The notes beneath the pieces are model-generated. The model was not told the DNA's origin, did not search any database, and worked only from the letters and a program-made list of their open reading frames with translations. From contig NZ_BMWA01000010.1 in assembly GCF_014650995.1 (NCBI RefSeq), forward strand, positions 200,516 through 264,515: DNA of 64,000 nt. The letters are read 5' to 3'. A program made the position numbers and the translations under genes. Origin of the DNA: Streptomyces viridiviolaceus (GTDB lineage Bacteria > Actinomycetota > Actinomycetes > Streptomycetales > Streptomycetaceae). Shown here piece by piece: positions 42,767 through 51,076 of the stretch; within the stretch, counting starts at the first letter, position 1, and each line of letters begins with the position of its first letter.

Positions 42767-43534
42767 ATGGACAGGGCCTTCAAGGCGCTCGCCGACGACA
42801 CCCGGCGGCGTCTGCTCGACCTGCTGCGCGAACGCGGCGGGCAGACCCTGGGGGAGCTGTGCCGGGACATCGACATGACACGTCAGTCGGTGACCCAGCA
42901 CCTGGCCGTCCTGGAGGCCGCCAACCTGATCGGCACGGTGCGGCGGGGGCGGGAGAAGCTGCACTACCTCAACCCGGTCCCGCTCCACGAGATCCAGGAG
43001 CGGTGGATCGACAAGTTCGAGCGCCCGCGCCTGAGCGCGCTCGGCGCCGTGAAGCGACGAGCCGAGGAAGCCATGACCGGCAAGCCCGCATTCGTGTATG
43101 TCACCTATATCGAGAGCACGCCCGAGAAGGTCTGGGACGCGCTCACCGACGCGGACCTGACCGCCGCCTACTGGGGGCACAGCAACGTCTCGGACTGGCG
43201 GCCGGGCTCACGCTGGGAGCACGTCCGCACGGACGGCTCGGGCATCGCCGACGTCGTCGGCACCGTGGTGACCCGCGACCGCCCGCACCGCCTGGTCACC
43301 ACCTGGGCGGCACCCGACGAGGAGGACCGGCCGGACCGGCACTCCCGCGTCACCTTCGAGATCCAGCCGCACGGCGACATCGTCCGTCTCACGGTCACCC
43401 ACGAGGACCTCGCCGACGAGGGCGCGCGTGCCGAGGTGGCGACGGGCTGGCCGGCGGTGCTGTCCAACCTCAAGTCGCTCCTGGAGACCGGCAGTCCGCT
43501 GCCGCAGGAACCGTGGCAGGTGCCCGGCCGCTGA
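42767..43534 (+). CDS. ArsR-HTH / SRPBCC (AHSA1-like) fusion regulator
   Basis: 255 residues. The N-terminal ArsR winged helix (about 1-95; FKALADDTRRRLLDLLRERGG, then MTRQSVTQHLAVLEAANLIGTVRRGREKLHYL) is fused to a C-terminal SRPBCC/AHSA1 hydrophobic-ligand domain (about 105-250). No metal-binding Cys is present, so the signal is probably a small molecule held in the SRPBCC cavity. ATG 42767 lies 43 bases after the palindromic operator. Confidence 0.9.
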   Translation: MDRAFKALADDTRRRLLDLLRERGGQTLGELCRDIDMTRQSVTQHLAVLEAANLIGTVRRGREKLHYLNPVPLHEIQERWIDKFERPRLSALGAVKRRAEEAMTGKPAFVYVTYIESTPEKVWDALTDADLTAAYWGHSNVSDWRPGSRWEHVRTDGSGIADVVGTVVTRDRPHRLVTTWAAPDEEDRPDRHSRVTFEIQPHGDIVRLTVTHEDLADEGARAEVATGWPAVLSNLKSLLETGSPLPQEPWQVPGR

Positions 43535-43621
43535 GTGGCGGAGGAGGCGAGCCGGGCCGGACGTGCACGTGCAGGCCGGTCCTGGTGCGGTCGGCCTGCA
43601 CGGCGTTCTCTTCCGGTGTGC

Positions 43622-44059
43622 CTACGGCTTGGCGCTCCTCGCTGCCGTGCCGGCGCAGACCAGCCCCAGGACCAATGCCAGGGCGCCGATGACGATGTTG
43701 TTCCACACGACGCCGGCGTCCGGGCTGCTGCCGACGATCCACGGTGAGATGATCATCCACACGCCTATGGCGCACATGGCCCAGCTCAGGCCGTACATGC
43801 GCTCCGGGGCCCTGGTGAACCCGAGGGCCAGCAGGCCTATGGCGATGCCCACGATCAGGTTGTGGGGCACCAGCGCGGGCTGGTTCGCCGTGAAGTGGAG
43901 GATCCACGGGGACACGGCACAGTACAGACCGAGCAGGAACACCGGTCCGTCCACGAGTGCCACATCGCGACCACCGAGCATGCGGGCGTAGCGTTCCCGC
44001 ATTTCCGAGGCATCAGGGTGAGTGGTGATGTCACCTCTGGTGTGCGAGACGTTGGCCAT
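43622..44059 (-). CDS. SPW-repeat membrane protein
   Basis: 145 residues with four membrane helices and two S-P-W motifs (AVSPWILHF and IISPWIVG), the hallmark of SPW repeat proteins. The N-terminal cytoplasmic segment carries a helical R-E-R-Y-A-R-M-L-G-G motif. Function unknown, membrane-located. GGAG precedes ATG 44059. Confidence 0.88.
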   Translation of the reverse strand: MANVSHTRGDITTHPDASEMRERYARMLGGRDVALVDGPVFLLGLYCAVSPWILHFTANQPALVPHNLIVGIAIGLLALGFTRAPERMYGLSWAMCAIGVWMIISPWIVGSSPDAGVVWNNIVIGALALVLGLVCAGTAARSAKP

Positions 44060-44176
44060 GAGTCGTCTCCTTTGACTTGCGGGCCGACCGCGTCCGGTGC
44101 GGTTTGCCGTAAGCGTCGGGTATATACATTCTGCGCTTATTTCACCCTTATGTGTAGTGGTCAGTGGGGGTCTCAC

Positions 44177-44422
44177 ATGTCTCGCGGGATCGCGGGCACG
44201 CGCATCGGTACGGCAGTACGTGTCGATCTACGGACAGTGGAGGTGGCGGCCGCCATGGGGGCGAAGGTCTTGGAGCGGTTTCCCGCGGGAGCTCCCCGCG
44301 GATCGTGGCCGGCGGAGGAGTACGCGGCACGCCGCCGCGCGGAGGGCGAGCCCGCCACCGTGGTGATGGACCTGGAGTCGGACGCGTTCCTCGTGGTGGT
44401 GCCGAGCCGCGAAGAGGAGTGA
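44177..44422 (+). CDS. Small hypothetical protein
   Basis: 81 residues from ATG 44177, with GGGGG upstream. The core (VLERFPAGAPRGSWPAEEYAA, then VVMDLESDAFLVVV) looks folded rather than random, and similar short proteins are familiar from Streptomyces, though I recognise no domain. It is divergent from the SPW gene across an AT-rich gap containing GGGTATATAC. Confidence 0.55.
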   Translation: MSRGIAGTRIGTAVRVDLRTVEVAAAMGAKVLERFPAGAPRGSWPAEEYAARRRAEGEPATVVMDLESDAFLVVVPSREEE

Positions 44423-44990
44423 TCCGGCTCTGCCCGTGCGTGGCGCGTGCGAGGGCATTGCTTGTGACGCCCTCGTGAATTCGAGGTCCGCGACACGAGA
44501 ACGGATCGGGGACTCCTTGACGGCTCTCACCAGCGGCTGTCACGATCGACGACATGACCATGCGACTGGATCTCACGCGGCGACGCCACGTCGATCTCGC
44601 ACGCGTTTCCAGCGCTTCCTGTCGCACCGCGGCCTGATCGCTTCCGGTCCGCCGCCGCTTTGCGCACGGTGACGGTCCCGCGCGCATTTCCCCTTCACCG
44701 TGCGAATGCGGCGTTCTTTCACGCCGGTTGAATGTACCGAAATCCCCGGCACGCCCGTCGTCCCGGATTTCCGCGACAGGGTTGCGTCGGACCGTGCAGC
44801 CGCTGACGTTCGAGCCGGGGACGGGCCGATACGCCGGTGACTTCCGCCGGTTGTGCGACTTCTCCCTCGGACTCCGGCCGCCGCGACGCCCCGGCAGCCG
44901 GTGAAGCCGAGCGCACTGGTACTCCAGACCGCCTCCAGCGGGGCGCCGCCCTCGACGCCGGGCGCCCCGCCATCTTCGAAATGAGGGCCC
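44423..44990. other. 568-bp gene-free stretch before ssuE
   Basis: No credible coding frame. The region has lower GC than its neighbours and a 10-bp inverted repeat (44663-44704). It probably carries the promoter and control elements of the ssuE/ssuD module. No known riboswitch was recognised. Confidence 0.5.
44663..44704. repeat. Inverted repeat CGCACGGTGA … TCACCGTGCG
   Basis: Perfect 10-bp arms at 44663-44672 and 44695-44704 with a 22-base spacer, about 290 bp upstream of ssuE. It could be a regulatory RNA hairpin or a widely spaced operator. Confidence 0.45.
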
Positions 44991-45548
44991 ATGGCCACCG
45001 TCCTGTCCGTCTCCGGCAGCCCCTCCGCCTCCTCCCGCACCAACCGGCTGCTGCGCCATCTCGACGACCGGCTGATCGCCCAGGGCCACGAGGTGATCCC
45101 GCTCGACGTGCGCACCATCCCCGCCGACGCCCTGCTCGGCGCGGACTTCCGGCACCCCGCGATCGTCGAGGCCGGCGAGCTGTTCGCCCGCGCCGACGGC
45201 GTCGTCGTCGGCACCCCGGTCTACAAGGCGTCCTACTCCGGCGTCCTGAAGGCCCTCCTCGACCTGCTCCCGCAGTACGCGCTCACCGGCAAGACCGTAC
45301 TGCCGCTCGCCACGGGCGGCTCCACCGCCCATGTCCTCGCCATCGACTACGCCCTCCGTCCGGTCCTGAACTCCATGGGCGCGGCGCACATCGTGCAGGG
45401 CTGGTTCACGCTCGACAGGGACATCACCGCCCATGAGGACGGCTCGGTCACGGTCGCCCCGGGCGCCGCGGAGGCCCTCGCCCAGGTGGTCGACCAGTTC
45501 TCGCTGGCCCTGGGCGCCCACGTCCCGGTCCTGGCCGCCGCGGGCTGA
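44991..45548 (+). CDS. ssuE: NADPH-dependent FMN reductase SsuE
   Basis: 185-residue flavodoxin-like FMN reductase. The FMN phosphate loop is SVSGSPSASSRTNRLL, with GTPVYKASYSGVLKALLDLLP and PLATGGSTAHVLAIDYALRP typical of SsuE. It supplies reduced FMN to a two-component monooxygenase; the SsuD homologue follows 143 bp downstream in the same direction. Together they release sulfite from organosulfonates under sulfur limitation. Confidence 0.9.
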   Translation: MATVLSVSGSPSASSRTNRLLRHLDDRLIAQGHEVIPLDVRTIPADALLGADFRHPAIVEAGELFARADGVVVGTPVYKASYSGVLKALLDLLPQYALTGKTVLPLATGGSTAHVLAIDYALRPVLNSMGAAHIVQGWFTLDRDITAHEDGSVTVAPGAAEALAQVVDQFSLALGAHVPVLAAAG

Positions 45549-45691
45549 GCCCCGGCGCCGCGCGAGGCGGCGGACCGGTCGCCGGCCCGCCGAACCGCCC
45601 TTCGGCACCGCCCGGTTGCCGTTCGCTGCCCTTCCCGCCCGGCCGCACCGCCACGGCCCGCTCCACGGACGTCCCTGATCGGAGACCTGAC

Positions 45692-46834
45692 GTGTCCCTC
45701 ACCTTCCACTGGTTCCTGCCCACCAACGGCGACAGCCGCGACGTCGTCGGCGGCGGCCACGGCAGCCCGGCCACCGCCTTCGGACGGTACCGGCCGCCGA
45801 CGGTGGCCTATCTGAGCCAGATCGCCCGGGCCGCCGAGAGCCTCGGCTTCACCGGCGCGCTCACGCCCACGGGGGCCTGGTGCGAGGACGCCTGGCTGAC
45901 CACGGCGATGGTCTCCCGGCACACCGAGCACCTGAAGTTCCTCATCGCCTTCCGTCCCGGCTTCGTCTCGCCCACGCTGGCCGCGCAGATGGCGTCCACC
46001 TTCCAGCGGCAGAGCGGCGGGCGGCTGCTCCTGAACGTCGTCACGGGCGGCGAGAGCCATGAGCAGCGGGCCTACGGCGACTTCCTCGACAAGGACGACC
46101 GCTACCGCCGCACCGGCGAGTTCCTGCACATCGTCCGTCAGCTGTGGGAGGGCAAGACCGTCGATCTGCACGGCGAGCACATCCGGGTCGAGGACGCCCG
46201 GCTCATCCGGGTGCCCGACCCGGTGCCCGAGATCTACTTCGGGGGTTCCTCGCCCATCGCCGGGGAGGTCGCCGCCCGGCACGTCGACGTGTACCTCACC
46301 TGGGGCGAACCGCCGGCGCAGGTCGCCGAGAAGATCTCCCGGATCCGGTCGCTGGCCGCGCGGGAGGGCCGCACCCTGCGCTTCGGCATCCGGCTGCACG
46401 TCATCACGCGGGACACCTCCGCGCAGGCGTGGGCCGAGGCCGGCCGGCTGCTCGACGGCTTCGATCCGGAGACCGTGCGGGCCGTGCAGACCGGACTCTC
46501 CCACAGCGAGTCCGAGGGGCAGCGGCGCATGCTCGCCCTGCACGGCGGCTCCCGCGACGCCCTGGAGATCCACCCCAACCTGTGGGCCGGCATCGGCCTG
46601 GTGCGCGGCGGCGCGGGCACCGCGCTGGTCGGCAGCCACGAGGAGGTCGCCGAACGGATCAAGGAGTACGCGGACCTGGGCATCGACGAGTTCGTCCTGT
46701 CCGGCTACCCCCACCTGGAGGAGGCGTACTGGTTCGGCGAGGGCGTCCTGCCGCGCCTGGCCGCCCAGGGGCTGTGGCAGCACCCGTACGACGACCGGGC
46801 GGGCTCCGCGGCACCGGTGCCGTTCGCCGTCTAG
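45692..46834 (+). CDS. ssuD: Alkanesulfonate monooxygenase-type LLM flavoenzyme
   Basis: 380-residue bacterial-luciferase-like monooxygenase. The N-terminal FHWFLPTNGDSR with HGS, the AFRPGFVSPTLAAQMASTFQ block, LLLNVVTGGESHEQRAYGD and YFGGSSPIAGEVAARHVDVYLTWGE closely match SsuD and related sulfonate or dimethylsulfone monooxygenases. It uses FMNH2 from SsuE and O2. GTG 45692 has GGAG upstream. The stop overlaps that of the convergent flavoprotein gene by 4 bp through a shared CTAG. Confidence 0.92.
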   Translation: MSLTFHWFLPTNGDSRDVVGGGHGSPATAFGRYRPPTVAYLSQIARAAESLGFTGALTPTGAWCEDAWLTTAMVSRHTEHLKFLIAFRPGFVSPTLAAQMASTFQRQSGGRLLLNVVTGGESHEQRAYGDFLDKDDRYRRTGEFLHIVRQLWEGKTVDLHGEHIRVEDARLIRVPDPVPEIYFGGSSPIAGEVAARHVDVYLTWGEPPAQVAEKISRIRSLAAREGRTLRFGIRLHVITRDTSAQAWAEAGRLLDGFDPETVRAVQTGLSHSESEGQRRMLALHGGSRDALEIHPNLWAGIGLVRGGAGTALVGSHEEVAERIKEYADLGIDEFVLSGYPHLEEAYWFGEGVLPRLAAQGLWQHPYDDRAGSAAPVPFAV

Positions 46835-47886
46835 TCGTGGGCCAGCGCGGCGAGGTGCGCTCCCCGCACCGGCGCCGTCTGGCCCTGCACCAGCAGGAAC
46901 ATGGCCTCCCGCGCGAGCCGCTGGGCCGGGCTGTCAAGGCTCATCGAGCGCCCGCCCCCGGCCACGACCGCCGCGGTGGTGGCAGCGCGCAGGAGGTCGT
47001 ACGCCCGCGTCCTGAGCGCCAGCCGCTCCTCGACGCGTTCGTGCGCGACGGGGTGGTCGGCGAGCGCGTACGCCCGCCGCCTCACCTCGTCCAGCCGGGA
47101 ACGCAGCGCGCGTGCCGTCTCCTTCGCGTCCGGGGCCCCGTCCAGCAGGCGCAGCGCGGCGTACGCCACGCCGAAGACGGCCGGGGAGGTGTTGGTGCTG
47201 CGGGGGATGTCGACGCGGGCGAACTCCTCGCGCGGGGTGCGCAGGACGACCGACTCCCGCGGCACCCACAGGCCGGCCAGCTCCAGGGACACCGTACGGG
47301 CGGCCGTCAGCGCAGCGAGTCGCATCGGCGCCGACGGGCGCAGGCCCGGCCGCTCACGGGCTTCGGCGAAGGCGAACACCACCTCGGCCGCGTCGGTCAC
47401 GCCCGCCAGCAGCATCACGTCGTTCAGACCCCAGCCGGTGTACCAGGGAACGGTGCCGTCGAAGCGCCAGCCGCCCCGCTCGGCGCGGACGCGCACCGGC
47501 ACCCGGGGGAAGGCGCGCAGGTGCGCGTAGGCGATGCCCGCCAGCAGTTCACCGGTGGCCAGCGGGCGCAGCAGGCGCTCGCGCGCGGGAAGTCCGGGCT
47601 CGGCCCTGCCGAGCATCCGCACCGGCGTGTGGTGCTGCGTCTGCACGAACCACGTGGAGCAGCACGCCCCGGCCAGGATCTCGGCGGTCTCCCGGGCCAC
47701 GGTGTCCGGGGCGCCCGCCCCGCCGTACTCCTCGGGCGCGCTCACTCCGAGCAGTCCGGACCGCCGGACGGCCTCGATGTGGGTCGCGGGCACGCCGTCC
47801 CGGTCGACGCGCTGTGCGGACGGGATCAGGAGGTCGTCCGCGAGCCGGCGGGCGCGGGCGACGAGCGGGTGGGGTGCGGTGGTCAT
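46831..47886 (-). CDS. Acyl-CoA-dehydrogenase-like flavoprotein
   Basis: 351 residues of the acyl-CoA dehydrogenase fold, with the N-terminal helical domain (GLLGVSAPEEYGGAGAPDTV), a beta domain around WRFDGTVPWYTGWGLNDVMLLAG and a C-terminal helical domain. Proteins of this subgroup (SfnB/DszC-like) use reduced flavin to oxygenate sulfur or aromatic compounds. Its position next to ssuE/ssuD supports a sulfur-scavenging role, though it is convergent and needs its own promoter. ATG 47886; the ribosome site is weak. Confidence 0.82.
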   Translation of the reverse strand: MTTAPHPLVARARRLADDLLIPSAQRVDRDGVPATHIEAVRRSGLLGVSAPEEYGGAGAPDTVARETAEILAGACCSTWFVQTQHHTPVRMLGRAEPGLPARERLLRPLATGELLAGIAYAHLRAFPRVPVRVRAERGGWRFDGTVPWYTGWGLNDVMLLAGVTDAAEVVFAFAEARERPGLRPSAPMRLAALTAARTVSLELAGLWVPRESVVLRTPREEFARVDIPRSTNTSPAVFGVAYAALRLLDGAPDAKETARALRSRLDEVRRRAYALADHPVAHERVEERLALRTRAYDLLRAATTAAVVAGGGRSMSLDSPAQRLAREAMFLLVQGQTAPVRGAHLAALAHD

Positions 47887-48027
47887 GGGGAGATTCTCGC
47901 GACCGCCTCCGGGGAAGCGTGCCGCCGGAGCGGGGAGCGTCACGGATGCGGCGGCACGTCACGTCCTGCGGGCGACCGGCCGAGGGGGCTTCTTCACGCC
48001 AACGCCGCCGGATCCGGGCCGAGTTGA

Positions 48028-48060
48028 ACTGGTCTACACCCTTGACTGGTACAGACCAAG
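48028..48060 (+). promoter_or_regulatory. Two DasR-responsive-element-like sites before chitinase
   Basis: ACTGGTCTACACC (48028-48040) and ACTGGTACAGACCAAG (48045-48060), both close to the dre consensus ACTGGTCTAGACCAGT. They start 17 bases apart as direct repeats, the layout known from Streptomyces chitinase promoters. TTGACT (48042-48047) between and within them may be the -35 box, so DasR binding would block initiation until glucosamine-6-phosphate accumulates. Confidence 0.8.
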
Positions 48061-48196
48061 ACGGTTGAGTGTGCCTCCACAACCCCCCACCACGGCCGCC
48101 CCCACGCCGTGGCCGGTCCGGCCGGCCCGTGCGCACAAGGCTCTCGCCCCCTGTCCTTGTCCGGGGACGGCCGTGCCCCGCAAAGGAGGCAGACCC

Positions 48197-49087
48197 GTGT
48201 CGAGACGCCGTATCTCCGCCGTGGTGACCGCACTCGCCCTCGCGGGCGCCGTGCCCGTGCTCCTGCCGGCCGCCGAGGCGTCCGCCGCCGCCTGTTCGAG
48301 CTACCCGAGCTGGACGGCCGGGAAGTCCTACAACGCCGGTGACATAGTGCGCTACACCGACGGCAAGGCCTACATCGCCGAACACGCCAACCCGGGCTAC
48401 GACCCGACGATCAGCACCTGGTACTGGGAGCCGTACGCCTGCGACGGCGGATCGCAGACGCCGGTCGGCAATTTCGTCGTCACCGAGGCCCAGTTCAACC
48501 AGATGTTCCCGAACCGGAATTCCTTCTACACCTACAGCGGTCTCACCGCCGCGCTCAACGCCTACCCCGGCTTCGCGGCCACCGGCAGCGACACCACCAG
48601 GAAGCAGGAGGCCGCCGCCTTCCTCGCCAACGTCAGTCACGAGACAGGCGGACTCGTGCACGTCGTCGAGCAGAACACCGCCAACTACCCGCACTACTGC
48701 GACTGGAGCCGGCCCTACGGCTGTCCGGCGGGACAGGCCGCCTACTACGGGCGCGGCCCGATCCAGCTCAGCTGGAACTTCAACTACAAGGCGGCGGGCG
48801 ACGCCCTGGGCATCGACCTGCTGAACAACCCCTGGCTGGTGCAGAACGACGCGGCCGTGGCCTGGAAGACGGCCCTGTGGTACTGGAACACCCAGTCCGG
48901 GCCGGGCACGATGACCCCGCACAACGCCATGGTGAACGGCGCCGGCTTCGGCCAGACGATCCGCTCCATCAACGGCTCCCTGGAGTGCGACGGCAGGAAC
49001 CCGGCGCAGGTGCAGAGCCGCGTGACCAAGTACCAGCAGTTCACGCAGATCCTCGGCGTCCCGCCGGGCGGCAACCTGTACTGCTGA
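48197..49087 (+). CDS. Secreted GH19 chitinase with CBM5/12 domain
   Basis: 296 residues. A signal peptide (about 1-31) is followed by a CBM5/12 chitin-binding domain (about 33-83; YPSWTAGKSYNAGDIVRYTDGKAYIAEHANPGYDP) and a GH19 catalytic domain (about 92-296). Glu139 in NVSHETGG is the general acid and Glu148 the likely base; YYGRGPIQLSWNFNY is the family signature. It hydrolyses chitin by inversion. GTG 48197 follows AAAGGAGG. dre-like sites upstream indicate DasR control. Confidence 0.95.
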   Translation: MSRRRISAVVTALALAGAVPVLLPAAEASAAACSSYPSWTAGKSYNAGDIVRYTDGKAYIAEHANPGYDPTISTWYWEPYACDGGSQTPVGNFVVTEAQFNQMFPNRNSFYTYSGLTAALNAYPGFAATGSDTTRKQEAAAFLANVSHETGGLVHVVEQNTANYPHYCDWSRPYGCPAGQAAYYGRGPIQLSWNFNYKAAGDALGIDLLNNPWLVQNDAAVAWKTALWYWNTQSGPGTMTPHNAMVNGAGFGQTIRSINGSLECDGRNPAQVQSRVTKYQQFTQILGVPPGGNLYC

Positions 49088-49116
49088 CCCGCGCCGGCGT
49101 GTGCGAGACTCCGCCG

Positions 49117-50016
49117 ATGACCTCGGAAACGATCACCGCGGAGTCCGCGGGCTCCTGGACACTCGGTGACCTGCCCGTCCGCCGCATCGGCCTCGGCGCC
49201 ATGCGGCTGACGGGCAGTGCCGCCTTCCACCTCGGCACCCCGAGCGAGCGGGAGCGGTCCCTCGCCGTACTGCGCCGGGCGGTCGAACTCGGCGTCAACC
49301 ACATCGACACGGCCGCCTTCTACTTCTCGTCCCTGCGCTCCGCCAACGAGCTCATCAACAGCGCGCTGGCGCCGTACGCCGAGGACCTGGTGATCGTCAC
49401 CAAGGTGGGCCCGTACCGCGACTGGTCGGGCCGGTGGGGCACCTCCGCCCGCCCCGAGGACCTGCGGGCCCACGTCGAGGAGAACCTGCGCCAGCTCGGC
49501 CGGGACCACCTCGACGTCGTCAACCTGCGCCGCATGCGGCAGGACTCGATCGCCGAGCACTTCGGCGCCCTCGCCGAACTGCGTGAGGCGGGCCTGATCC
49601 GCCACCTCGGCATCTCCGACGTCGAACCCCGGCACCTCGCCGAGGCCCAGGCCATCGCCCCCGTGGTGTGCGTGCAGAACCGCTACGGACTCGGCCACGA
49701 CGCCCCCGCCACCGCCGAACTCCTGCGCCTGTGCGGCGAACAGGGCATCGCGTTCGTGCCGTTCTACGCCATCGCCGGCGAGGCCGGACCGCAGGCGGCG
49801 GCCACCGACCACGACGAGGCGGTGCGTGCCGTCGCCCGCGCGCACGACGCGAGCCCCGCCCAGGTCCGGATCGCCTGGACCCTGCACCAGGGCCCGCACG
49901 TGCTGGCCATCCCCGGCACCGGTGATCCCGGCCACCTCGCCGAGAACGTGGCCGCGGGCGCGCTGCGCCTCACGGAGGAGGACCTGGCACGGCTCGGCGG
50001 CGCGTCCACGGTCTGA
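49117..50016 (+). CDS. Aldo/keto reductase
   Basis: 299-residue TIM-barrel NADPH oxidoreductase. Tetrad Asp and Tyr are in NHIDTAAFYF and Lys in VIVTKVG; the usual His position reads VVNLRRM, as in a common Streptomyces subfamily, so the fourth residue is not canonical. The AKR phosphate-binding end PGTGDPGHLAENVAA is present. Substrate unknown. It starts 29 bp after the chitinase stop but is probably independent of it. Confidence 0.9.
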   Translation: MTSETITAESAGSWTLGDLPVRRIGLGAMRLTGSAAFHLGTPSERERSLAVLRRAVELGVNHIDTAAFYFSSLRSANELINSALAPYAEDLVIVTKVGPYRDWSGRWGTSARPEDLRAHVEENLRQLGRDHLDVVNLRRMRQDSIAEHFGALAELREAGLIRHLGISDVEPRHLAEAQAIAPVVCVQNRYGLGHDAPATAELLRLCGEQGIAFVPFYAIAGEAGPQAAATDHDEAVRAVARAHDASPAQVRIAWTLHQGPHVLAIPGTGDPGHLAENVAAGALRLTEEDLARLGGASTV

Positions 50017-50029
50017 CGCCCGCCGGGGC

Positions 50030-50488
50030 TCACACGGTCCGGGCGGCGTCCCGCATGAGGTGCCGGCCCTTCAGCTCGTGCTCCTCGTGCCACGCCTGGA
50101 CCGCACGCGGACGCACCCGGAACCAGGCGTACGGGGCGCTGTCCTCGCGGGGGGCCCAGCCGGTCTTCGCGACGAACGCGCCGGCCGCCTCCACCGGCAC
50201 CGCCCGCGCCCCGAACGTCTCCACGTCACCGTCGATCAGTACGACGTCCCGGGTGTGTCCGAAGGCCGGCCGAGCCCGGCCGCCCTCGCGCAGCTTGCGG
50301 CCGGTGGGGTCGGCCGGCCGCGTGGCCGGCCACAGGCACTCGCCGTGCCACACGAACCACAGCGGGACCAGACACGGCAGCCCGTCGGCGTCCGCGGTGG
50401 CCACCCAGATGTCCGTCTCCCGGTCCAGACGGGCCAGTACCTCCTGCTTGCGCCGCTCGGGGCTGCGCGGAGAAGCGGTGATCCTCAT
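50030..50488 (-). CDS. Pyridoxamine 5'-phosphate oxidase family protein
   Basis: 152 residues with the split-barrel flavin fold: EVLARLDRETDIWVATADADGLPCLVPLWFVWHGECLW and a C-terminal YAWFRVRPRAVQAWHEEHEL. Actinobacterial members often bind F420 or heme rather than FMN. Function unassigned. It converges with the aldo/keto reductase, 13 bp apart. Confidence 0.85.
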   Translation of the reverse strand: MRITASPRSPERRKQEVLARLDRETDIWVATADADGLPCLVPLWFVWHGECLWPATRPADPTGRKLREGGRARPAFGHTRDVVLIDGDVETFGARAVPVEAAGAFVAKTGWAPREDSAPYAWFRVRPRAVQAWHEEHELKGRHLMRDAARTV

Positions 50489-50611
50489 GGCGGGGACGCC
50501 AACGGACACGACGCCGTCGCGCCTCGGGCCCGAGGCGTAGGGCCAGAGACTGGCGTCGCTCAGGTTTTACGTATAACCTCTCCCGTCAATCGCCCCTCCC
50601 GGAAGGCCCCG

Positions 50612-51004
50612 ATGACCCGTATCGCCCTGGTCACCCTCGTCGTCGACGACTACGACGAGGCGATCCGCTTCTACACCGAGGCCCTCGGATTCCGCCTCGC
50701 CGAGGACACCCCCCGACCCGACGGCTCCCGCTGGGTCGTCGTGCGGCCGGGGGCGCAGGCCGACGGCACGGCGCTGCTCCTGGCCCGCGCCGCGGGCGAG
50801 TCCCAGCGCGCCCGGGTCGGCGACCAGACCGGCGGACGCGTCGGCTTCTTCCTGCACACCGACGACTTCGCCCGCGACCACGCCCGCATGCTCGCCGCCG
50901 GCGTGACCTTCCTGGAGGAGCCCCGGCACGAGCCCTACGGCTCGGTCGCCGTCTTCCAGGACCTGTACGGCAACCGCTGGGACCTGCTCCAGCCCGCCGC
51001 GTGA
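50612..51004 (+). CDS. VOC (glyoxalase/bleomycin-resistance fold) protein
   Basis: 130 residues, two beta-alpha-beta3 modules. ALVTLVVDDYDEAIRFYTEALGFRL and GVTFLEEPRHEPYGSVAVFQDLYGNRWDLLQ are typical, with the C-terminal metal-ligand Glu position replaced by Asp in W-D-L-L. Substrate unknown. It starts 73 bp before the adenosine deaminase gene and is probably co-transcribed with it. Confidence 0.9.
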   Translation: MTRIALVTLVVDDYDEAIRFYTEALGFRLAEDTPRPDGSRWVVVRPGAQADGTALLLARAAGESQRARVGDQTGGRVGFFLHTDDFARDHARMLAAGVTFLEEPRHEPYGSVAVFQDLYGNRWDLLQPAA

Positions 51005-51076
51005 CGACGGCCCTTCCACGTGACGACAAGCCTTCCGCCCGACGACAAGAACGACTTGCTGAGGAACACCCCGCTC

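Noticed and set aside
44118..44123. GGGTAT with GTTT upstream, before the 44177 gene
   Set aside because: The spacing is 12 bases, too short for the sigma-B-type class; left as unassigned.
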